Source: an uncultured Dorea sp.
Lineage (GTDB): Bacteria; Bacillota; Clostridia; Lachnospirales; Lachnospiraceae
Assembly (NCBI GenBank): GCA_948844705.1
Contig: CAQNVT010000110.1
Location: 1-10,451 of the forward strand
Length of the DNA stretch: 10,451 nt
Direction: 5' to 3'
The notes under the pieces were generated by a model. The model saw nothing but the letters and a program-made list of their open reading frames with translations, was not told the DNA's origin and ran no database searches. A program made the position numbers and the translations under genes. Below are positions 5,953 to 10,451 of this stretch, one piece after another. Numbering within the stretch: the first letter of the stretch is position 1; each line of letters begins with the position of its first letter.

Positions 5953-7347
5953 ATGAATGCAGAAATGTTTGAAAAGAGGAAGAAAAGTGTCAGGTGGAAT
6001 ACGCTGCGTATAACGGCGGGCGGGTTTCTGGGTATTATTTTTCTCGGAGGAGTGATTTTGTATCTCCCTGTCAGCAATACCGGGCCGATTGCATTTATAG
6101 ACGCAATGTTTACTTCTGTGTCGGCAGTGTGCGTGACCGGGCTTGTGACGATCGTCCCGGCATCACAGTTTACTCTGTTTGGAAAGGCAGTGCTTCTTCT
6201 GCTGATACAGATAGGAGGACTTGGTGTTATTGCGTGTGCGGCGCTGTTTTTTCTTCTGCTTCGCAGACGGATCACGCTCCGGGAGAGGATCGTGCTTGAG
6301 GAAACCTACAGTACGGGGCGTCTCGGAGGAATTGTGGGGATTGTAAGAAAGGTGATTGCCGGAACTCTTTTTGTGGAGGGGCTTGGCGCATTGATGTACG
6401 GGATTCAGTTTGTTCCCCAGTATGGCCTGGTAAAGGGACTGTGGTATTCGGTGTTCCATGCGGTGTCGGCATTTTGCAATGCCGGGATCGATATTCTGGG
6501 AGAACGAAGTCTGGCAGGCTACGCGGTCAATCCGATCGTGAATATTACGACGATACTTCTTATTATCTTAAGCGGTATTGGCTTTACGGTATGGTTTGAT
6601 GTTGTGGATAATGTAAGGAGGCTGATTCATAGGGAGGTTCCCATAAGGTGGTGGTTTACGAGGCTTAAGCTTCACTCGAAGCTTGCGATCATTATGACGC
6701 TGATCCTGATCAGCGTTGGGACAGCCTTCATATTTTTCTCAGAGTACAATAATCCGGACACGATCGGGACAATGAGTATAGGACAAAAGCTTATGGCATC
6801 TATGTTCCAGTCGGTAACGACCAGAACTGCGGGCTTTTATACGTTTTCCCAGGGGGCGATGCATGAGGAGTCAAAGCTGTTCTGTGCCATACTGATGTTT
6901 ATAGGAGGATCTCCGGGCGGAACGGCAGGAGGAGTAAAGACGACAACCTTTGCCATGCTGTTTCTCGCATGTGTTACCTTTGTAAAGGGAGGCAGTGATA
7001 CGGAATGTATGGGAAGAAAAATAACGGTGGAAAATTTCAGGACAGGCTTTTGTGTTGTGATGGTGGCGTTTACGGTATTTATTACGGGAACGATCGCGAT
7101 TCTTGTAATCGAGCCGGATACGGTCTCTCTGGTCAATGTTATCTATGAAACGGCGTCTGCGACAGGTACGGTAGGGCTTACTGCGGACCTGACCACAAGG
7201 CTTAGCAGGAACAGCCAGATTATTTTAATGATTATGATGTATATCGGAAGGCTTGGGCCGTTGACGCTGGTGCTTACCTTTGCGGGAAGGACGCACCCGA
7301 GGAACAAGATACGGGAACTTCCGAAGGAAGAAATTATGGTCGGATAA
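5953..7347 (+). CDS. ktrB: potassium uptake channel subunit KtrB/TrkH
   Basis: This 464-residue membrane protein is the K+-conducting subunit of a Ktr/Trk system, with four linked helix-pore-helix repeats. The four filter segments can be read: VCVTGL (Gly63), CNAGID (Gly178), TTRTAGF (Gly294) and ATGTVGLT (Gly408), each with the conserved glycine. The gating loop GGSPGGTAGGVKTT lies at 318-331. The length and the single-RCK partner downstream fit KtrB better than long TrkH. I chose ATG 5953 because an in-frame ATG at 5893 directly abuts the tRNA terminator and precedes the likely promoter. AGAGG at 5936-5940 is a weak ribosome site 12 bases away, so ATG 5965 remains possible. ktrA follows after 14 bases, with its ribosome site overlapping this stop. 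It should form a dimer on a KtrA octameric ring. Confidence 0.93.
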   Translation: MNAEMFEKRKKSVRWNTLRITAGGFLGIIFLGGVILYLPVSNTGPIAFIDAMFTSVSAVCVTGLVTIVPASQFTLFGKAVLLLLIQIGGLGVIACAALFFLLLRRRITLRERIVLEETYSTGRLGGIVGIVRKVIAGTLFVEGLGALMYGIQFVPQYGLVKGLWYSVFHAVSAFCNAGIDILGERSLAGYAVNPIVNITTILLIILSGIGFTVWFDVVDNVRRLIHREVPIRWWFTRLKLHSKLAIIMTLILISVGTAFIFFSEYNNPDTIGTMSIGQKLMASMFQSVTTRTAGFYTFSQGAMHEESKLFCAILMFIGGSPGGTAGGVKTTTFAMLFLACVTFVKGGSDTECMGRKITVENFRTGFCVVMVAFTVFITGTIAILVIEPDTVSLVNVIYETASATGTVGLTADLTTRLSRNSQIILMIMMYIGRLGPLTLVLTFAGRTHPRNKIRELPKEEIMVG

Positions 7348-7361
7348 GGAGGATATGAAGG

Positions 7362-8003
7362 ATGAAAAAGCAGTTTGTAGTACTGGGGCTTGGAAGCTTC
7401 GGCGCAAGTGTTGCAGTTACTTTGCAGCAGCTGGGATGTGATGTGGTGGCAGTGGATCAGGATATGGAGCGGGTAAATGATATTGCAGATCAGGTTACCT
7501 ATGCGGTGCAGGCAGATATCGGCAATCCGGAGCTTTTAAAGTCTCTGGGATCGAAAAATTTTGACGGTCTTGTTATCGGTTCGTCGGAAAACTTAGAGAG
7601 CAGTATTCTTGCGACTCTGGAGGCGAAGGAGATGGGGATTCCTTACATTTTATGCAAGGCACATAATACGCGCCATGCGGAGGTGCTGCGCAAGGTCGGA
7701 GCGGATGCCGTTGTATTTCCGGAAAAGGAAATGGGAAAAAAGATTGCGAAAAATCTGCTGTCTGCAAATCTTACGGACTGGATCGCATTGTCGCCGGAAT
7801 ACAGCATCGTAGAGACGGCAGTGCCCGAGAGATGGGTAGGGAAAACGCTCAAGGAGCTGGATGTGAGAAGAAATTATGAGGTAAATGTGGTGGGCATCAA
7901 GGAAGGGGAGCAGGTGGAGATCACGCCGGATCCGGAGACGCCGCTGCGTACAGGGATGATACTTATGCTTATCGGAGCGGACAGAGCATTGGAGAAAATA
8001 TAA
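7362..8003 (+). CDS. ktrA: potassium uptake regulatory subunit KtrA/TrkA
   Basis: The 213-residue cytoplasmic protein has an N-terminal RCK/KTN Rossmann domain and a C-terminal RCK_C domain, the size of single-RCK KtrA. The nucleotide site is clear: GLGSFG (9-14), then Asp32 at the end of strand 2, which usually contacts the ribose. In the family ATP or ADP bound here opens or closes KtrB. RCK_C covers about 136-213. Arg169, Asn175 and Pro191 fall at positions I recall from Staphylococcus aureus KtrA as part of, or close to, the cyclic di-AMP pocket, so inhibition by cyclic di-AMP is plausible but not shown. AAGGAGG (7346-7352) sets the start. The next gene begins 18 bases after the stop, so all three are likely one transcript. 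Confidence 0.94.
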   Translation: MKKQFVVLGLGSFGASVAVTLQQLGCDVVAVDQDMERVNDIADQVTYAVQADIGNPELLKSLGSKNFDGLVIGSSENLESSILATLEAKEMGIPYILCKAHNTRHAEVLRKVGADAVVFPEKEMGKKIAKNLLSANLTDWIALSPEYSIVETAVPERWVGKTLKELDVRRNYEVNVVGIKEGEQVEITPDPETPLRTGMILMLIGADRALEKI

Positions 8004-8021
8004 AAAATTAGAGGGTGCCAC

Positions 8022-9446
8022 ATGCAAAATATAAAAAAAATACTAAAAGTCATCATTTTTTTCATTCCGTTTATCCTGGGAGCCATAGGATTCGGTGTTG
8101 TTGAGGGAGAGCCGTTTACAGATGCGCTGTTTTTCTCGATCGGCTTTTATACTCTCAACAATACAGATCATGCATCGAATGTTTTCATAGAGCTTGCCAG
8201 GTGGACGGCGCCGCTTATGACTGCGGGCGGATTGATCATGGCGGTGACCGTATTAAAAGAACGGTTTTTAAATTGGAGAACATATCTTCGGGGAGAAAGC
8301 ATTGCGGTTTATGGACCGGAAGAGGAAACGGGTCCAATGCTTGCACAGCTGGGAAAGAAAGGAATATGGATTTCGGATGACGAATGCTTTGCGAAGGCAT
8401 CGCGCTATATTCTTATGGGAGAAGAGAATGAGAATTTTCTGTTTTATCAGAAATATGGTTCCCGGCTTTCCGGAAAGCCCGTGTATTTGAAATGCAGCTC
8501 AATGAACGGAAGAGCCACGAGTGTCAATTTAAACTTGTTTTTTGAGGAGGAGATCGCGGCCAGAATATTCTGGAAAAAGCAAAATCTATACAGAGAGGCA
8601 AAAGAAAAGGGCTTCCGGTTTAGCATTGTTTTTCTGGAATTCGGTATTCTGGAGCAGCAATTGCTTTTGTGGGGACTTCAGAATAATATTTTTAATCCGA
8701 AACAGGAGATTACATACCATGTTTTCGGAGATGCGGACAGATTCAGGGCAGTTTATCATGAGCTTTCGAAGGCGGAGGATTCTGTTATATTTCATAAGGA
8801 GCCGTGGTATGAGTCAATGGAGCTTTTCGAAGGCGCGGACCGGTTGATTGTAAGCGACGCGGCGGAGACCTTGAATGAGCTTCTATTTGCAATACCGGAA
8901 AAATGTATCGATATACTTGCCGCAAATCCGGAGGAGGTACTGCACTATGAAAATCAGGAGAGGCTTCGGATCTTTTTCTGGCGGCAGGAGGCGGGAAGAG
9001 TGCCCAATATTCTGGAGGAGAAGATGCTTGTGCGGGCGAAAAGCATTAATCTGCGTTATGCGCACCTGTATTCCGGCGCAGAGGAAACAAAGGACAATCT
9101 GGAAGTCGAATGGGGAAAGCTTGATACCTTTACGAAATATTCCAATATCAGCTCGGCGGATTACCATGAGGTACGGCTTGGAATGATAGAGGAGTGGAAA
9201 AGAGAAACAGGGCAGAGTGAGCCGGATCATGAATATATGACGGAGCTTGCAGAGCTTGAGCATATCCGCTGGAACCGTTATCATTTCTTAAATAACTGGA
9301 AATACGGAATCCCCGAAAACGGGAAAAATAAAGATACGGTAAAAAGAATTCATAAGGATCTGGTTCCTTTTTCCGAGCTTACAGAAGCAGAGAAGGAAAA
9401 GGATCTTGAGAATATACGGGTGCTTCTGTCGATTGGGGAAAGCTGA
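8022..9446 (+). CDS. two-helix membrane protein with Rossmann-like and RyR domains
   Basis: This 474-residue protein has no name I recognise. Seen in order: a hydrophobic helix (7-28); a re-entrant-like loop FTDALFFSIGFYTLNNTD (32-49); a second helix (54-77); a Rossmann-like block starting SIAVYGPEEE (93-101); a second one around SIVFLEFGILEQQLL (201-215), with VFGDADR at 234-240 and DRLIVSDAAETLNELL at 273-288; and a C-terminal RyR repeat domain. The RyR hallmarks are LAELEHIRWNRY (409-420), NWKYG (425-429), HKDLVPFSEL (444-453) and EKEKD (457-461). RyR domains also occur in bacteria and are thought to bind nucleotide-like ligands. The membrane part resembles a 2TM K+ channel, but its filter position reads TLNNT instead of TVGYG. 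The ribosome site GAGGG is 6 bases before ATG. Co-transcription with ktrBA suggests an ion-linked sensor or channel; that role is inference. Confidence 0.85.
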   Translation: MQNIKKILKVIIFFIPFILGAIGFGVVEGEPFTDALFFSIGFYTLNNTDHASNVFIELARWTAPLMTAGGLIMAVTVLKERFLNWRTYLRGESIAVYGPEEETGPMLAQLGKKGIWISDDECFAKASRYILMGEENENFLFYQKYGSRLSGKPVYLKCSSMNGRATSVNLNLFFEEEIAARIFWKKQNLYREAKEKGFRFSIVFLEFGILEQQLLLWGLQNNIFNPKQEITYHVFGDADRFRAVYHELSKAEDSVIFHKEPWYESMELFEGADRLIVSDAAETLNELLFAIPEKCIDILAANPEEVLHYENQERLRIFFWRQEAGRVPNILEEKMLVRAKSINLRYAHLYSGAEETKDNLEVEWGKLDTFTKYSNISSADYHEVRLGMIEEWKRETGQSEPDHEYMTELAELEHIRWNRYHFLNNWKYGIPENGKNKDTVKRIHKDLVPFSELTEAEKEKDLENIRVLLSIGES

Positions 9447-9490
9447 TATAAAATATGACGGAGAAAATATTGCCAAATAAGCTATGTACT

Positions 9491-9520
9491 CAGGAGGTGC
9501 GGTTTTTGCATCTCCTGCTT
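9491..9520 (+). terminator. hairpin between convergent genes, likely terminator
   Basis: CAGGAGGTGC (9491-9500) pairs with GCATCTCCTG (9508-9517) over 10 base pairs with one G-U pair, around the loop GGTTTTT. The T-run after it is short (CTTTA), so termination may be weak or assisted. It lies 44 bases after the RyR gene and 35 bases beyond the end of the minus-strand permease, so it could serve either side. Confidence 0.55.
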
Positions 9521-9552
9521 TACGTATACGGCGTCTCTTTTGATGTAAATTT

Positions 9553-10350
9553 TTAAAAACGGTTCCGGCACCATCTTTCCAGAAGGTTGATTAAGGAGTA
9601 GAGGATAGTCGCCATAATACATAAAAGGACGATGGACATTAAGAGCCAATCCATCTTAAATACCTGGCTGGAATATATGATCAGGTATCCCAGCCCGTTT
9701 CTTGCCGCGAGAAATTCTCCGATAATAACTCCGACAAGGCAGAGGCCGATATTGACCTTCATGTTGCTGATGATTGAAGGCACGGAGCTTGGAAGGACTA
9801 CCTTCGCGAGCGCCTGATGCTTTTTTCCCTGCAGAGTATATATGAGCTTGATCTTTCCGGGGTCTACGGTTGTAAAGCTTGTATAGAGGCTTAAGATGCT
9901 TCCGAAGATTGCGACGGACATTCCGGCGACAATGATCGTCGTTTTTGTAGCGCCGAGCCATACGATCAGGAGCGGCGCCAGCGCCGATTTCGGAAGGCTG
10001 TTTAGTACCACCAGATAAGGATCCAGTATTTCCGAGAGCCTGGCACTGAACCAGAGGGCGACAGCCACCAGAATACTGACGGCGGTCACAAGGATAAAGC
10101 TTATGATGGTTTCATACAGGGTGATGCCTATATGGACAAAAATCGTCTTATCCAGCACCATTCCCCAGAAGCACAGCGCAATCTTTGAAGGGCTGCTGAA
10201 AATAAAGGAGTCGATGATTCCTACGTTTGCCGTAAATTCCCAGAGAAACAGGAAGCTAAAAAGAATGAGGATCCGGGAGATCCGGACGATCCGTTTATGT
10301 TTCCGAAGGCAGAGAAGATATTTCTGCTGCTCCTTTGAGAGATCATTCAT
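9553..10350 (-). CDS. ABC transporter permease, SsuC/TauC (NitT) family
   Basis: The 265-residue inner-membrane permease has about six predicted helices. Family marks are SPSKI near 53-57, the LNSLPKSALAPLLIVWLG block (116-133), and the ATPase-docking loop at 172-191, where the EAA start is replaced by TLQ but the Gly175 and the VVLPSSVP end are kept. GEFLAARNGLGYLI (211-224) is also typical. Relatives import sulfonates, taurine, nitrate, or thiamine-pyrimidine precursors; the substrate cannot be told from a permease alone. The ATG has AAGGAG (10361-10366) 10 bases upstream. No ATPase or binding-protein gene is in the window; they would have to lie beyond the right edge. It is transcribed toward the RyR gene and separated from it by a hairpin. 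Confidence 0.9.
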   Translation of the reverse strand: MNDLSKEQQKYLLCLRKHKRIVRISRILILFSFLFLWEFTANVGIIDSFIFSSPSKIALCFWGMVLDKTIFVHIGITLYETIISFILVTAVSILVAVALWFSARLSEILDPYLVVLNSLPKSALAPLLIVWLGATKTTIIVAGMSVAIFGSILSLYTSFTTVDPGKIKLIYTLQGKKHQALAKVVLPSSVPSIISNMKVNIGLCLVGVIIGEFLAARNGLGYLIIYSSQVFKMDWLLMSIVLLCIMATILYSLINLLERWCRNRF

Positions 10351-10450
10351 CTGTGTTCAGCTCCTTCATCAAGTATACTAGACCCGTCCTATTTTTACAA
10401 TCATTTATAACGGTCAAAACAGCAAATAAGGCAAACATCTGCCAATCAGA
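10343..10450 (-). CDS. possible 3' end of an upstream gene (partial)
   Basis: The minus strand is open for 35 codons from the right edge to a TGA at 10345-10343. It overlaps the permease start by 8 bases, as in translationally coupled transporter operons. The peptide ends LVYLMKELNTDE. If it is real, this is the tail of the preceding operon gene, perhaps the ATPase, but nothing in it identifies a family. The stretch is AT-rich and could be non-coding. Confidence 0.25.
   Translation of the reverse strand, partial: SDWQMFALFAVLTVINDCKNRTGLVYLMKELNTDE
10372..10400 (-). promoter_or_regulatory. promoter-like sequence upstream of the permease
   Basis: On the minus strand TTGTAA (10400-10395) and TATACT (10377-10372) are 17 bases apart, a good sigma-A match. 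The predicted start near 10365 would fall inside the permease ribosome site AAGGAG, which speaks against it as the main promoter. It also competes with the partial open frame over the same bases. Confidence 0.3.
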
Positions 10451-10451
10451 C

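Overview
The window looks like a chromosomal segment from a moderate-GC Firmicute of class Clostridia, probably Lachnospiraceae. The reasons are strong AGGAGG-type ribosome binding sites, short gaps between co-directional genes, the order rplS - lepB - rbgA - lepB - rnhB - yraN, and a tRNA gene without an encoded CCA. The family assignment is inference from gene order and protein character, not a database match.

Layout. Bases 1-238 hold a rplS promoter and a structured leader. On the opposite strand of this stretch there is a protein-like fragment with an early in-frame stop. Bases 239-5650 carry a housekeeping run on the + strand: rplS (L19), a hairpin terminator or attenuator, a first signal peptidase I, the ribosome-assembly GTPase rbgA, a second signal peptidase I, rnhB, yraN, the multicopper-like purine phosphorylase pgeF and a small-conductance mechanosensitive channel (mscS). 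Bases 5651-5892 hold a self-contained tRNA-Thr(CGU) unit with its own promoter, a leader hairpin and a strong terminator. Bases 5906-9446 form a second + strand transcription unit: a KtrB/TrkH potassium-channel subunit, a KtrA gating ring subunit and a 474-residue protein of unusual architecture. On the minus strand, 9553-10350 encodes a SsuC/TauC-type ABC permease that converges on this unit.

How it works together. mscS (release of solutes on hypo-osmotic shock) and ktrB-ktrA (K+ uptake) make the middle of the window an osmotic and potassium-homeostasis neighbourhood. The most interesting item is the third gene of the ktr unit (8022-9446). It has a two-helix membrane hairpin that resembles a 2TM K+-channel pore with a changed filter, then Rossmann/KTN-like cytoplasmic sequence, then a C-terminal ryanodine-receptor (RyR) repeat domain. 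Its position 18 bases after ktrA suggests an accessory, ligand-sensing subunit or a parallel channel working with KtrAB.

No mobile elements, CRISPR arrays or rRNA genes were seen. No stretch longer than about 300 bases lacks a feature.
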